A DNA stretch of 64,000 nucleotides from Bursaphelenchus xylophilus (taxonomy: Eukaryota; Nematoda; Chromadorea; Rhabditida; Aphelenchoididae): positions 10,540,001 through 10,604,000 of the forward strand of contig CAJFCV020000006.1 of NCBI GenBank assembly GCA_904066235.2, given 5' to 3'. Positions 11,692-24,299 of this stretch are shown here, one piece after another. The translations under genes and the position numbers were made by a program. The notes under the pieces were generated by a model. That model worked only from the letters and a program-made list of their open reading frames with translations, did not search any database and was not told where the DNA came from. The stretch's first letter is position 1, and each line of letters opens with the position of its first letter.

Positions 11692-12838
11692 TGAGTTTCA
11701 TCGAATTTTAGGGTGTTTTTTGATGATTTTAGGAATTTTACTTGTATTATCGCTTGGTATTTGGTGTAAAGAGGTAGATAAAGGAAGAATATTCTCAGTA
11801 GCTTATATAGAGCTTAAATTTTTATTGAGGTGGAATTAATTTTGCTGAATTTTGAGCATTTTTTGGATGTTATACTAGACAAATGAGGTGTAAATAAAAA
11901 AATTTGATGGTTTCTAATTAAAATGTGAATGTAGAAAAGTCAAATGGGATTCTCGACGGATTTACAGGCATACGAAGTCAAGTTTCATATGGTTTACATC
12001 AATTTTTTGCGATTATATTATCCATGACGTCATCATTTGACAGGGGAAGTACTTCGAGTGCGACGCTCAGATCTTGATGAAACTGGGCACAAATTTAGAA
12101 TAATTTATTCCAAGATATATGCGAGAATCCTAGCTCGCGCTTTGCATAAACAGCCGAGATTTTTAGATCGAAAGTCGGCGAAAATTTAGGACTTTTTGCC
12201 GAATTTCGGCACTGAAAGTTTTATGCCTGTTTCTACCGTAAAGGATAATGTTTCTACAAAAAAATCAAATTCTTCCGCACGAAACAGCCAAAGTTATGAC
12301 CAAAAAGCGGTTTTCTCTCTGACCGCTCTCCACGTTTAGCGTGCTCTCTCGGCGGCAAAGATCGTTCGATATCTCGGCGGCGCCTACAAAGCGCGAGCTG
12401 AAACTTTCAGGAATTGATATTTAGTCCATACCCGACGTGTGTGCAAAATTTAAAGAAAATCTGAGCGTCGCACTTAAAGTACTGTGAGTTTTATCGAATT
12501 TTAGGGTGTTTTTTTTTGATGATTTTAGGAATTTTGTTGGTATTATTGCTTGGTATTTGGTGTAAAGAGGTAGATAAAGGAAGAATGTTGTCTGTAGGTT
12601 ATAGAGAGCATAAATTTTTCTTGGTTTTGTATAAATTTTGCTGAATTTCTAGCATTTTTAGGACATTATACTAGACAAATGAGGTGTAAATAAAAAATTT
12701 GATGTTTTCCAATTAAAATGAGGATGTAGAAAACTCAGATACGATTCTCAATGGATTTTCGGACATATTAAATAAAGTTTCATTGGTTTTACACCAATTT
12801 TTTCGATTATATTATCCATGACGTCATCATTTGAGTTC
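11692..12838. repeat. About 350-bp direct repeat pair flanking a MITE
   Basis: 11692-12040 and 12485-12838 are direct copies: both start near ATCGAATTTTAGGGTGTTTT and end with TATTATCCATGACGTCATCA. The TIR element at 12041-12484 sits at their junction. Confidence 0.8.
12041..12484. mobile_element. TIR element, CAGGGGAAGTACT family, copy A
   Basis: The left end, CAGGGGAAGTACTTCGAG then TGCGACGCTCAGAT, is inverted at the right as ATCTGAGCGTCGCACTT and AAGTACTG. No transposase frame is present. Copy B at 36536-36865 is the same element in opposite orientation with an internal deletion. The right tip lacks a few terminal bases compared with copy B. Confidence 0.8.
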
Positions 12839-12849
12839 AGTCAAATCTG

Positions 12850-14570
12850 ATGTCATATCGTGTTTTAAGCGTCTTCCAAGTGACAATATCGTATTTTACC
12901 CCATTATTTCTTTGTTTTCCCACCTATTTCGAGAGTTTTGACCTCTCGCCCGAACCACTTTGCACTTTCCCACCCGGTAATTTGATAATTCCTGACCCAA
13001 AAATGGACCTCTCGAGTGGAAGGTGGCTGTTCGGTAATTGGATCGCACTTAATTAGGGTCGAATTAACAACCCAGACGCTGATTAATCCAGCGATTTTTC
13101 TGTGGGGTCATGAGAAATTGACAAAATTTTGGTCCACCTAAAATAAGGTCCAGATGACCTTATTTTAGTCGATTTTACCGATTTTTTGGATAACTTTCAA
13201 AAAATTTTAGCTTTTTACCACATATTGAGGATGTATACGGTATTTAGAACCTGTTGTATTGATAAACGGACCTCTTTTTTCTCCGACCACTACCTGATTT
13301 GCATAATAATTGACCTGAAAACGGACCTTTGAATCGAATTTTAATATCTTCCGGGAGTGGAAATCACCTTTTTAAGCTGGATTTTGTATAAAAATTACGT
13401 TAGGATTCGAAAAAATGAGATTTTTTGCAATTTCAGACCAATTTTTTTGCCATGGATAATATAATTAGTCTCAAAAAAGTCGAGGTTTTGGTTGAATCTG
13501 GGTATGAATGGGACGAATGGACCTAAAAATTATTATTTATATGGATAGAATGTTCTAATGCGGTAAAAAAATTTCAAAAAATCATCGATTTTTGTCATGG
13601 ATAATATAATTTATCTCAAAAAAAGCTGTTTTTAGGGGTGGTTTTGAAGCAGATAGGTCGGATATACTCTAAAATCGCAATTTATTTCCTTGGGCACTCG
13701 AATTTCATTGAAAAAAATTTATTTTTTCGAAAAAATTCATTTTTTTCACCTTTTACCCAGCTTTTTTCAAACCCTCCCAAATCATTCGAAAAACTCCTGA
13801 GGGCATCAACTCTCATAACGTTGCGTAAAATTGAAGTGCAAGTCCGAAACATGTCGCACCTCCCGCAGTGCCACCAATATTTTGCGTATTTTATTGTTTT
13901 TCCTTCGGAGGTCAAGACGTCTGGCGAGGGGGAAATCAAAACTTTTCTGGTTGGGCTTGGGTTACCGACAAGCTCCAATACAAATCGATGGGGTTGTGTA
14001 ATTGCCAGACGAGTAGTTGGCTGCGGTTTTAATCCAGTCCGAGATGTGGAGATCGAATTGGAAGCAAAATTTGCGATTATCGGGGGATATGATGATGGTG
14101 AAGGTGAATTTTGGGTTATTTTAGAATGATTGTCGCAGTAAAAGAAGTATTTTGAGCTCAGTAGATCACTCTCGATCTGTTTGACCTTATTTTGAGTCCA
14201 ATTTTGGCAAAAAAATTCAAAAACTTAAATTCCCGCCATTTTTGGCATTCTGTTTCATAGGACGGAAAATATCTGAAAAACGTTGAAAATCATATTTCTG
14301 GTTGTAATAACAGTAATTAACTTGGTTAAAATGAATTTTTAATTCAAAAGTTCGAATTCCCGCCATTTTTGGCATTATGTTTTAGCTCACGGAAATGTGA
14401 TGAATAACATCAAAATTGTGTCGGATTTTATCTGAAATGCTTTTAAATATCTAAACCAATCAAAATTAAGTGTATCAGAAGACAAAGTTATATTATCCAT
14501 GATGAAAAAGGCAAATTTTTAAATTTCTTTTTAAATTTTTGATATCTAAATCAAGGTATTTAGATCAAAA
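12850..14570. other. Intergenic DNA without recognised gene
   Basis: AT-rich, with several CATGGATAATATAA phrases (13450, 13598; inverted near 14487) and two TTTTTGGCATTCTGTTT-like phrases (14241, 14358). The 163-codon open frame at 13638-14129 has no coding character and begins in repeat DNA. Confidence 0.5.
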
Positions 14571-14909
14571 ATGCCTTTAAGAGTCGTGCAAAGCAATGAA
14601 AGTCTCTTAAATGATGTTTTTCCCCAATTTCCATCGCCTTTCCCAAGACTATTAGGTTCGGGAAGGGGATCCTTAAAGGGTCAAATCTTGAATCCGCGCT
14701 TCCTTTTCTTTGTTCTCAAACATTTCCTAATCCCTCTGCCCGATTTGGACACATTTTTTGTTGGCACTTCCCTTCGAGATGACCTTCATGTGATCTCTGC
14801 CGAACTCCGCTTGTTTTTTTCAGCTGCTTTGGCTTTATTTTTGTATTGATCATGAGGAATACGGGGAGATTTTTGAGGGGTTTTAAGTTTTTTTTTTCAT
14901 TTTTTGAAA

Positions 14910-15345
14910 TTATGCACTGTGCAAAAAAAATTTTTTGATCGCACGGTGCAAAACATTTAGTTTGAGTGCACTGTGCAAAACATTTTTTGTAACTGCACGG
15001 TGCAAAGAAACTTTTTTGGTTGCACAGTGCAAAACTTTTAGTTTGAGTGCACTGTGCAAAACTTTTTTGTAACTGCACAGTGCAAAGAAAATTTTTTGAT
15101 CGCACGGTGCAAAAAAAATTTGTGAGTGCACTGTGCAAAAATATTTCATAAGACTGCACAGTGCAATAAAATTTTTTTATTGATCGCACTGTGCGAAACT
15201 TTTTAGTTTGTTTGCACTGTGCAAAAATATTTAATGTAACTGCACTGTGCGAAAATGTTTCGGATAACTGCACAGTGCAATCAAAAAAAATTTTTTTTGC
15301 ACTGTGCGATGAAATTCGAAAATTTTCCGCACTGTGCATTCAAAA
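14910..15345. repeat. GCACNGTGC palindrome array
   Basis: About eighteen palindromes at 20-35 base spacing, typically followed by A-runs. All four central bases occur. Confidence 0.85.
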
Positions 15346-15700
15346 AAATTTACCGTATTTTTTACCTCCAACCGAGAATTTTTCCGTCTTTTGTCATCAA
15401 AAAAGACAAAAGAAATTTCTTTCGAATTGGGGCCAATGCTTTTTCTGCTTATTTAACCCCCGTTTCGGGCAATGTATAATACCCCGATGGGATATTATAG
15501 TTGCTCCCAAAACTTTCTTTGTCCTTTTGCGGCACTCTCGACGCGCCCATCTCCTGACCTCAGCAGATCGCATTACCCAAGCAAACGAAGGAACTTGGCT
15601 CCTTTTGCGCAACCTCCAACAGAAGCCGGGGATAAAGGAAATGGAGGGTAAAAGGGGGAATGGGAAGTGGATTTGGAAAATTGAGATACTATGAGACGAT
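15346..15700. other. GC-richer unique island
   Basis: Between repeat blocks, 15410-15690 has balanced composition and no tandem structure. Frames on both strands are open for about 100 codons, but neither shows a domain or splice pattern. It may be regulatory DNA. Confidence 0.35.
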
Positions 15701-16860
15701 TTGGTGGCCATTTCCGGGATTTTGGAGTCATTTTTTAGCAGATTTTCGAGATTTTTTATATTACACTTGATGTAAATTTAGTGGAAGTTGATAGAAACAG
15801 TAAGCATGGCTGCAATCCGGGCCAGCCCGGCCCGGGCCCGGGCTTGGAAAATTTGGAAAGCCCGGCCCGGTTCGGCCCGGAAAATTTTTATACTAGGTTG
15901 GAAAGAAAGAAAGCGGGAAATGAAAGGAAAATTATGGCAAATTTTCGCAAAATGTGAAGAACAATTTAGCAAAAACTATACATAGTGCAATTGCCACTTG
16001 ACTATTTATATAAATTACTAAGCCGCCATAAATTGTCTTACCGTATGGTTACAAAAAATCATAAACTTTTGTGTATAGTCACCAAAATTTTAGCAAAAAT
16101 ATTTTTATCACAGATCTTTTGTCGGATCTGGAAAAAAGCCGCGAGGCTATTGCGTACTTTTGAAAAATATTCCGGTTTCTTTTTTTGCCAGTGTATATAT
16201 TAACTACGTAAGAATTTCTGAATATTTTTTTCAAATTGACTTTGAAATTATTTTTTTATTTGTTCGAGTGGTAAATAAGGTCACTTTACGTTCGCTATCA
16301 GCATCATGTTCGAAAGAATGAAAAAATTCTATCGAAATAGCTTATTTTTTCCTTTTTTCTGGGAAAAACTCAAATTTCAAAAAAACCGGGCCGGCCCGGG
16401 CCGGGCCGGGCCTGAAAATTGAAGCCCGGGACCGGGCCGAGAAATTAGTCGGCCCGGCCCGGGCCGTAAAATTTTGCAAAGCCCGGCCCGGAGCCATGCC
16501 TAGGAAAGAGGACTTTGTAAGGGAAATTTATGAGATGTGAAATAATTCTATGGCCATTTCCGGGGTTTTGGAGTCATTTTTTAGCAGATTTTCGAGATTT
16601 TTTATATTACACTTGATGTAAATTTAGTGGAATCTGATAGAAAACGGTATGTATACGTGAAATTTATGAGCAGTAGAGTAATTTATGGTCATTTCAGGGA
16701 TTTTAAAGTCGTATTTTAGGAGATTTTCCAAATTTTTTATATTACACTTGATGTAAATTTGGTGGAATTTGATGGAAAAAGGTATGTATAAATGAAATTT
16801 ATGAGCATTAAAGAAATTTTATGGTCATTTCCGAGATTTTAAGGTTGTACCGGGCAGAAA
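15695..16860. repeat. About 130-bp tandem repeat interrupted by a GC-rich element
   Basis: Units near 15705, 16552, 16684 and 16817 share GGCCATTTCCGGGATTTTGG, TTATATTACACTTGATGTAA and ATAGAAA. The first is split by the element at 15802-16501. Confidence 0.75.
15802..16501. mobile_element. TIR element with CCCGG-rich ends
   Basis: The ends are inverted: AAGCATGGCT with GGGCCAGCCCGGCCCGGG at the left, and CCCGGCCCGGAGCCATGCCT at the right, each followed inward by a second GGCCCGG block beside AAAATTT. The 500-bp interior is AT-rich and has no transposase frame. It sits inside a 130-bp tandem repeat, so it is younger than that repeat. A nonautonomous DNA transposon is the likely class; no clear target duplication was found. 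Confidence 0.7.
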
Positions 16861-18960
16861 AATAGATCTCATGGTTAGCATTATTCTGATTTTTGAAGGC
16901 AATATTCGTCACACGACACTCAGAACAATAAGCAATTAGGATGAGTTGGTTCGGGGAGTCAAATTCGCGGGTTTCGCTGACGTCATTGCGTAATATCAGA
17001 GGAAAATTGCCGGTTATTTCGGTTGCTTGACCTAGCAGCGACCTCTAGCTTTATTTTTCTTTGGTTTCAATGTATTTGAATGTAAAATACGCCGTCCAGA
17101 TTTAGTTTTTTTGTAATTCTAGGCTAAAATAAGGTTAAATTTTCACTTTTTTTGTTGATTTCCTTCAAAAAATCAATGATTTTGAAGTTTTGGTATGTTG
17201 GATGGATCGTATTTGGCTTATTCGAATGTAGAATATCGATTAAATTTTTGGTTAGGACCTCTAAAATTTGGAATTATCAAAATTTGGACTGAAATGATGA
17301 CAATTCCAAAAAAAATTAAATTTTCAAAAAAAATTTATGTCTAAACCAATATGAAACTTTTGTCAAATTAAATTTAGAGGATTACTTGACAATTATAAAA
17401 TGAGCCACACCGTATTCCAGCCGTATTTTACCTAGTTTTCGCTTTTTTTCTACATTTTTCCTCAAATTTTTAACATTTTTCAATTTTAGTCCCCCTTTAC
17501 ACCATTTTTTCTTTTACTACTACTTCTAAAAACTCCTCTACTTTAATTTACAATCTATTACCAACATTCTTACTCTATTTCTGGCTTGATTCAGCTCAAA
17601 AACAACATTATTTTAGCCTTATATTACCATGCATCTAAAACAATATAAATTGATCTCCGCAAGCGTCGCGTTTGATCTCTTAATTGACTCTCGGCCTTTC
17701 TTTTGGCTTCTATTGTTCTATTGTGTCGGGCGGATGAAAGAAGTCGGATAAAATACGACTAGATTGTGTCATGATAAAACCCGTGAGATGGTGGAGAAAA
17801 TCTGGGATTATTAATGATTGGGCGGTATTCATCTGAAAAATTGTCGCTGATATCGATAGTTTGGACAAATTAGAGCAGTAAAATACGATTTACAATAGCT
17901 TGTTGATTTTTTTATCAGTCTTTCGACCAATTATATTATTCATGGCGGTTGATCTCGACGTTTTTTATTTTTGGCCCTCCCCACTTCAACCACTTGAACC
18001 ACATTTCGTTGATCCAGAAATCTGGCCTGTCGCTTCCTTTTCTCGGCCATTTTATTTGTTTCTGCATGTTTAATGACAGTGACATGACATTTATTCTTCC
18101 TTTTAATCGCCGCGATTAAAGTGTTTCTTCGCTCTCCGTTTCTTTGTCCATGGGATCTCGAGCCGGGATTAAACAAATGTTTATTTGATTTGGGCGGCCT
18201 TTAGAGACTTCCGACAACATTATTACAGTCGGGCATACTGTAGTTTTCAATTTATAGGGGTTTAAATCGGACTTTGTGTAATTTCATTGGTGATTTTGGA
18301 ACCCTTCAAAGATTTAGTCATAACTTGACCAAGAGTTCGGCAATCAGAAAATTGATTATACGGTATGTTACAGTAACCCATAGTGACAATCTATACCACA
18401 CCTTCACTGAATCCAACGTTGGAAAGTTTCTTTTCTACATCTTTATATTGTTTTAGCATCAAAATTTCCGATTTTTTTTTAAATGGCTATAAATCCCCTC
18501 AGGGGAAATACTCAAAAACCCATAATATCCTACTGTAATCTTCATTATATAGGTTCTTAAACGATACTAACTCCATTTTCCCTGATTATTTCCAAGTGGG
18601 TTAAATCCCCTTCCAAAGTTGACCATCTCCATCTTCATCTTCCCTAAATTAATATCCAAATCCCTTCAAATTCCACTTGAAACTGTCAAATTCCCATCGC
18701 TCGCATGTCCTCAACGGTAAATCCACAGCCAATTAGCATACGAAATGTTCAACACTTTGCATAATTCGGGTCAATATAAACCCTCGACTCGCATCAAGTG
18801 CAATATAAAATGTGGTCGGAAAAGTGATGGAAAGTGACGTTACAGTGGAGTGGATGATGGAATGCGCGCTTGGGAGGGGTGGGTTATAGGATCTAGAGGT
18901 TATTACACTCGGCAATTTTCTGGATTTTTGATATAAGCGACAAGATTGGCTTGGCTTTTT
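16861..18960. other. Mostly unique intergenic DNA with possible regulatory islands
   Basis: No exon recognised. 17640-17760, 18090-18180 and 18640-18900 are less AT-rich and lack repeat structure; 18735-18780 holds octamer-like words (ATTAGCATAC, TTGCATAA). Cis-regulatory function is inference. Confidence 0.35.
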
Positions 18961-19059
18961 ATTTTGTGGGGCGGATTAGATAAAAATGCAAAAATTTTGT
19001 TATTTCTTGTATTGGACCGGGAAATTGTTTTGATAAAATAATACTGTAGGTCCTCTAGA

Positions 19060-19640
19060 ATTATTTGTTAGCGTTTTTGCTATGATTTGTGCCCTCAGAA
19101 ATACTGTAATTTCGTTGTTTTCAATTTTGACTCGAGTTTTTATAATCTCCAAAAATTTCATAATTTATGCAAATTTTGGTATGTGGTCACAATCTTAAAT
19201 AGTCACAAATGCCTCTAAAAGTAATTTGACGGTGCAATTTACTGTTTGGATTACTGTAATTTCAAGTTTTTTTCGATTTTCCCTCAATTTCAGATTTTTC
19301 GAGAAAACACAAAAATTATGCAAATTTTGCGCGACAAACAATTCAATTTTGTCGATAGCTAAGATTTGACACTTCTACAAAGTATTTGAAGATAAAATTT
19401 ACCTTCTGGGTTACTGTAATTTCAAGTTTTTTTCCATTCTCCCCAATCGCCAATTTTTTAAAAACCTGTGTAAATTATGCAAATTTTGAGCGGTAAAAAA
19501 GTGTGACCATATCTCTAAATAAACAGTGTTATCATTATCGACCTTTTAAAAAAGTAATTTACCATCAAGGTTACTGTAATTTCACTTTTTTCTGTCAATT
19601 TTAACACTCTTTTTGTATTTTTTCCAAATTTTTCGACAAA
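19060..19640. repeat. Tandem repeat, about 170-bp period
   Basis: Roughly four units each contain GGTTACTGTAATTTCA, a TTTTTTC run and ATTATGCAAATTTTG in the same order (near 19110, 19250, 19410, 19570). Confidence 0.7.
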
Positions 19641-20640
19641 AAAATCACTGAAACATAAAGCATAAAAGATTTGTGCTGCAAAAAAAGTAATCTCGCACCT
19701 CTCACCTTTTCCTTGTGATCTCAATTCCCGTTGCCGAGGCACCGATGAGCCGGGCTGATAGTGCGCGTTCCCTCGGAAAACCCATCAAAATTTTTCGTTT
19801 GCCATTCGAACCCTGCTCATTCGAATCACCTAAAATGGCGTTGGGGCAAATTTTACGGTTAGTTAATTTCATTTGCTTTGAAGTTGGGAGCGCGGCGGAA
19901 TTTTCGAATTTTATGAGGGAAATTCGTATTTTATGGATGTTAAGCGAATTTTTTCGGAATTTGAAGAGCTTCGGATGCTCTACAGAGAGTTTTGGTAGTT
20001 TGGAAAAGATTGAATTTGTGCGTATTTTACCTTTTAAATAGCGATTTTGCCAATTATCACCTTATTTCAGCCAAAAATTTTGGTTTTTTGCTTATAACTT
20101 TTTGTAGTTTAGTATTATCTTACTATTTTTTAATCAAAAATACTCTATTAAGTAGCATGTACAAAACGAAAAACCTAAATTTACTCTAATCTTACTGTAA
20201 CAATCTAATTTTTACAAAATTTCCACGAAAAAATCAATATTTTTCAAAAAAATTTTATGTCGTATTTTACCCCAAAATTTATCGGTTTTCCCTAAAATTA
20301 ATGTTTTCTAAATGTTTTCCAAGCCGTCGAGAAGGCCATTATTATGCGATCCGCAGGATTACCCTTGGAATTTCTCTCGAAAAAACGGGCTAAACCCTTG
20401 CAAGTCGGCGGCGTTTCTTTGCGCTTTTTTGGAGGCGCCATTATGTCTGGTTCCAAAAGGCAATTCGAAAAAACATGTGTTCCTCATTAATACCCTCGGA
20501 TTATTGTCGTGTTCCTTCTGTTTTGGGGATTTGGGAGGGTAAAATACGATGGGAGACCGAGTGGGTCGAAAATTGGGGGTGATTTTAGAGAAAAATTGAA
20601 ATTACTATCTAAAAATGAGGTTTTGATAAGATGATTTTGG
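19641..20640. other. Intergenic DNA without recognised gene
   Basis: 19700-20030 and 20310-20540 are of moderate GC content and have open frames without domains. The remainder is AT-rich. Confidence 0.4.
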
Positions 20641-20659
20641 TATTTACAGAAAGCTTATG

Positions 20660-21090
20660 ATTTGATTAATGATTTTTATATCATTTTAGATAGGTTTAGA
20701 CGTCAAAATTTCGAGTTGTCATCAATTTTTGGCCTACAGTCATCATTTTTTGGATTTTTCGAAAATTCGACGGTAATTAGTCGCTGTAACTGGATGAATA
20801 TAATATTTATAGACAGTCAAACACCTCTTCAGGCTATTTCAGACCATTTTGAAATACATTTGCCATCAAAATTTCGAGTTTTCATAAATTTTTTACCTAA
20901 AGTCATCATTTTTTGGATTTTTCGAAAATTCGACGGTAATTAGTAGCTGTTAAAGGAGAAATATAATATTTATAGACATTCAAATACCTCCTCAATTCAT
21001 ACCAGACCATTTTATAACCTATTCAATATCAAAATTTCGAATTATCATCAAATTTTTGTCATATAAAAAGCTCTCAAATTTTGAAAAATT
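20660..21090. repeat. Tandem repeat, about 180-bp period, three copies
   Basis: Units share CAAAATTTCGAGTT, GTCATCATTTTTTGGATTTT, AAAATTCGACGGTAATTAG and ATATAATATTTATAGACA. The third copy is truncated and more diverged. Confidence 0.75.
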
Positions 21091-21324
21091 TCCGGTTTTT
21101 AGAAAAACTCCAGCCTTGTAAATTGATCCAATAGATCCGAAAATAACCGCTTACTCAATTTTCGGTTAATCCCCGCGCTTCTCATCCCGAATTTTTAAAA
21201 GAATTACGGCTTTGGAAGCCCCGATTTATCCGATATTTATGGACTTATTGGCGCATCAAGCTTAACGAAAAGCGATTATTTCCTCGATTTCTGGAAAAGC
21301 GAAAAAAAATTTGGAGTCTTATTT

Positions 21325-22020
21325 TTTTGCACTGTGCGATTTGAGGCTGCGGTTTTGATCGCACTGTGCGGTTTTTTGGAGATGATTTTGTGGTAAGTAA
21401 AGTAATATTTTTATAGGAATAGATGTCCTACTGTATCATTTATGATCCAATGTTGATAAATTGAACAGAAATTTTCAAAATATTTAAGTGCACGGTGCAA
21501 ATTTTTGAGATTTTTAGACTGCACTGTGCGATTTTTTGGAGATGATTTTGTGGTAGGTAAAGCAATATTTTTATGGGAATAGATGTCCTACTGTATCATT
21601 TATGATCCAATGTTGATAAATTGATCAGAAATTTTCAAAATTTTTAAGTGCACCGTACAAATTTCTGAGATTTTTAGACTGCACGGTGCGGTTTTTTGGA
21701 GATTATTTTTTAGTAAATAAAGTAATATGTTTATGGAAATAGATGTCTTGCAGTATCAATTGTGATCCATTGTTGATAAATTGATCAGAAATTTTTCAAA
21801 TTTTTAAGTGCACGGTGCAAATTTTCGAGATTTTTAGACTGCACTGTGCAAATTTTGGAAAACCAACTTTTGGTGGGTATCGCAAATAAGGAGATGTAAC
21901 TGCTATGTAAAATATATGTTAATCACCTAAAACTGCTTTTTTGAGTAAAATTTTTTGCCTGCGCCATCTGCACAGTGCGATTTTTTGACTTATTTTTGAC
22001 TGCACTGTGCGGAATTAAAA
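21325..22020. repeat. GCACNGTGC palindromes within about 180-bp tandem units
   Basis: Three to four units repeat GATGATTTTGTGGTA, GATGTCCTACTGTATCAT, CCAATGTTGATAAATTGA and a pair of palindromes. One copy has a damaged palindrome (GCACCGTAC at 21650). Confidence 0.8.
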
Positions 22021-22580
22021 ATTTTCTTTTTATTGTGAAATTAATATTGAAAATGGTAAAAAGTGATTTTAAAAGATATTTATAGGCGATCTTCACTACA
22101 TTTACTGAGATTTGAGAAAGAATGAAAAACTTTTTTGCCAAAAAATATCTGATTTTTCACCTAAAATCACGTTTTTCTGGCAAAATTTTAATTCTCTTCG
22201 CTTAAAATTGCTTCTTCGTATATTCCAAATGAGATAGGAAGATCGTATTTTACCTCAATATCCCTTATTTCCCCTTACAATCCAATTTTCTTCCCAAATA
22301 ATCGTTTTTATTGCGTCATCTTGTCATCTCTCTTATCATCTCCCCGGATCTCCAAATTAATCTCTATCCATTTTCGATCCCTCATGTCCGGGGAATGTCA
22401 AATTTGCATGTCATTCGGAAATCTGAACTTTTTGATCTGTTGGCGGGAAACGGGGGATTCAAAACGAAAATCGAGAAAAAAGCGACGGGAAATCGGATAT
22501 GACACCTTCTCTTGACCTTTCATGGGCGAGAAATCCCTTTGATCTGCGCCTAAAAATTGGGTTCATGCACTTTTTTTTGA
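22021..22580. other. Intergenic DNA without recognised gene
   Basis: AT-rich apart from 22300-22540, which is more balanced and contains CCCCTTACAATCC and CTCATGTCCGGGGAATG. No domain or splice structure was seen. Confidence 0.4.
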
Positions 22581-22584
22581 CTTT

Positions 22585-23690
22585 GCTGCACTGTGCGGAG
22601 AAATTTTGAAATTATTTTTTTTGCACAGTGCAATTTTCTTTTTGATTTTTTTTTGCACTGTGCAGTCACAAAAATTTTTGTGCACAGTGCGGTCAGTTTT
22701 TGAAATTTTTTTTTTTTGCACTGTGCAATTTTCTTTTTGAAATTTCCTTTGCACTGTGCAGTCAAAAAAAAGTTTTTGTATGCACAGTGCGAAAAGTTTT
22801 TGAAAATGTTTTCTGCACAGTGCGGCAGGATTTACAATCTTTTTGCACAGTGCAGTCAAAACATATTTTTTTTTGCCGCACTGTGCGGAGAAATTTTTAC
22901 TTTTTTCTTTGCACAGTGCAGTCGAAAAACTATATTTTATTTTGCTGCACTGTGCATAGAAACTTTTAAATTCACTTTTTCGCACTGTGCGGTGAAAAAT
23001 TCAATTTTCTTTGCACAGTGCAACTCAAAAATTTCCGTTCATTTTTTGCACAGTGCAGTCAAAAAAAAGTTTTTCATTCGTTGCACTGTGCGGTCAAGTT
23101 TCTAATTTTTGCACAGTTTCAGTCAAAATGAAAGTTCTGGTTCGCTGCACTGTGCGGTGAAAAATGCAATTTTTTTTGCACAGTGCAACAAAATTAAATT
23201 CCCGTTAATTTTTTGCACAGTGCATTCACAAAAAAAAGTTTTTGATTCGTTGCACTGTGCGGTCGACTTTCTAATGTTTGCACAGTGCAATCGAAATTTT
23301 CCGATAATTTTTTTTGCACAGTGCAGTCAAAAAAAAATTTTTTATTTTCTGCACTGTGCGGTGGAATGTTTAATTTTCTTTGCACAGTGCAACTCAGAAA
23401 ATTTCCCTTCATTTTTTGCACAGTGCAGTCCAAAGAAAACTTCAAGTTCACTGCACTGTGCGTTCGATTTTCAAATTTTTGCACAGTGCAATCGAAATTT
23501 TCCGATAATTTTCCTGCACAGTGCAACCAAAAATTGTTTTATTTTGCTGCACTGTGCATTAAAATTTGGAATTCATTTTTTGCACTGTGCGGTGGAACGT
23601 TTGATTTTCTTTGCACAGTGCAGTCAAAAGAAAGCTTCTAGTTTACTGCACAGTGCGGTCGATTTTCTAATTTTTGCACAGTGCAATCGA
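22585..23690. repeat. Longest uninterrupted GCACNGTGC palindrome array
   Basis: About thirty-five palindromes in 1.1 kb, most centred on A or T. The T-run, palindrome, GTC, A-run layout is very clear here. Spacers keep base composition but not sequence, except that some phrases (AATTTTCTTTGCACAGTGC) recur. Confidence 0.9.
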
Positions 23691-23729
23691 TTTTTTCAAT
23701 TTTTTAAATTTTTCGTCCATAAAATCAAA

Positions 23730-24265
23730 AAAATTCTGTCTGTAGATAAACTAGAATATAATTCTAGCTCTTTTGCCAACTTTCCCTCCCTTTTATTCAA
23801 CATTTTCGATCGCACTTTCCATTATATAACACTTGACATCAGCCCAACTCTTCTCCATAAATTAGCATATAAATCTGAAACCCCCTCTAGATTGACCTTG
23901 CTTACGCAACCGACGATGGCCTCAGTCAGCAAAAACAAACACGCATGGCACTTTATACGGCGCTTTATCGACCCGAATATTGTCCATGTAACTCGTGTTT
24001 ATACGCAGATCTTCGAACTTGCATAACTTTGTTGCTGGTGGTTGTGCAAGCGCCGGGATTAACTTTCAAGATAAACACGGCCCTCTGCTCGCGCGATTCG
24101 GACACTTTGCAGGCGGAGGTGCGAGATTTACGGGGTGTTATGACATTAGATCCGATGGTATTTGAGGTCATGTGGAAGGTCCGGGAAGGTCGGGCGAGTG
24201 GAACCGAAGGCTCTCAAAGTACGGTAGGGGCATTACTGTTCTATTTGAGACCATAGGACCTGCTG
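23730..24265. other. GC-richer unique island flanked by arrays
   Basis: Unique-looking, with words such as AATTAGCATATAAATCTG and GACACTTTGCAGGCGGAGG. A 103-codon frame at 23945-24256 has no domain. Candidate enhancer, promoter or noncoding RNA. Confidence 0.35.
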
Positions 24266-24299
24266 GAGGTCAAAATCTTGGGGAAAATCAGATTTTTCT

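Noticed and set aside
13638..14129. 163-codon + strand frame
   Set aside because: Low-complexity Phe/Lys/Asn start in repeat DNA, no domain, and an overlapping frame on the other strand.
22585..23690. CRISPR-like array of short palindromic repeats
   Set aside because: The repeat is only 9 bp, spacer lengths are irregular, no cas genes are present and the DNA is eukaryotic with introns.
23109..24026. 305-codon open frame
   Set aside because: The first two thirds are translated palindromes (HCAV, CTVQ, ALC, HSA words). Similar long frames occur on both strands of every array because GCACNGTGC avoids stops; there is no initiation or splice context.
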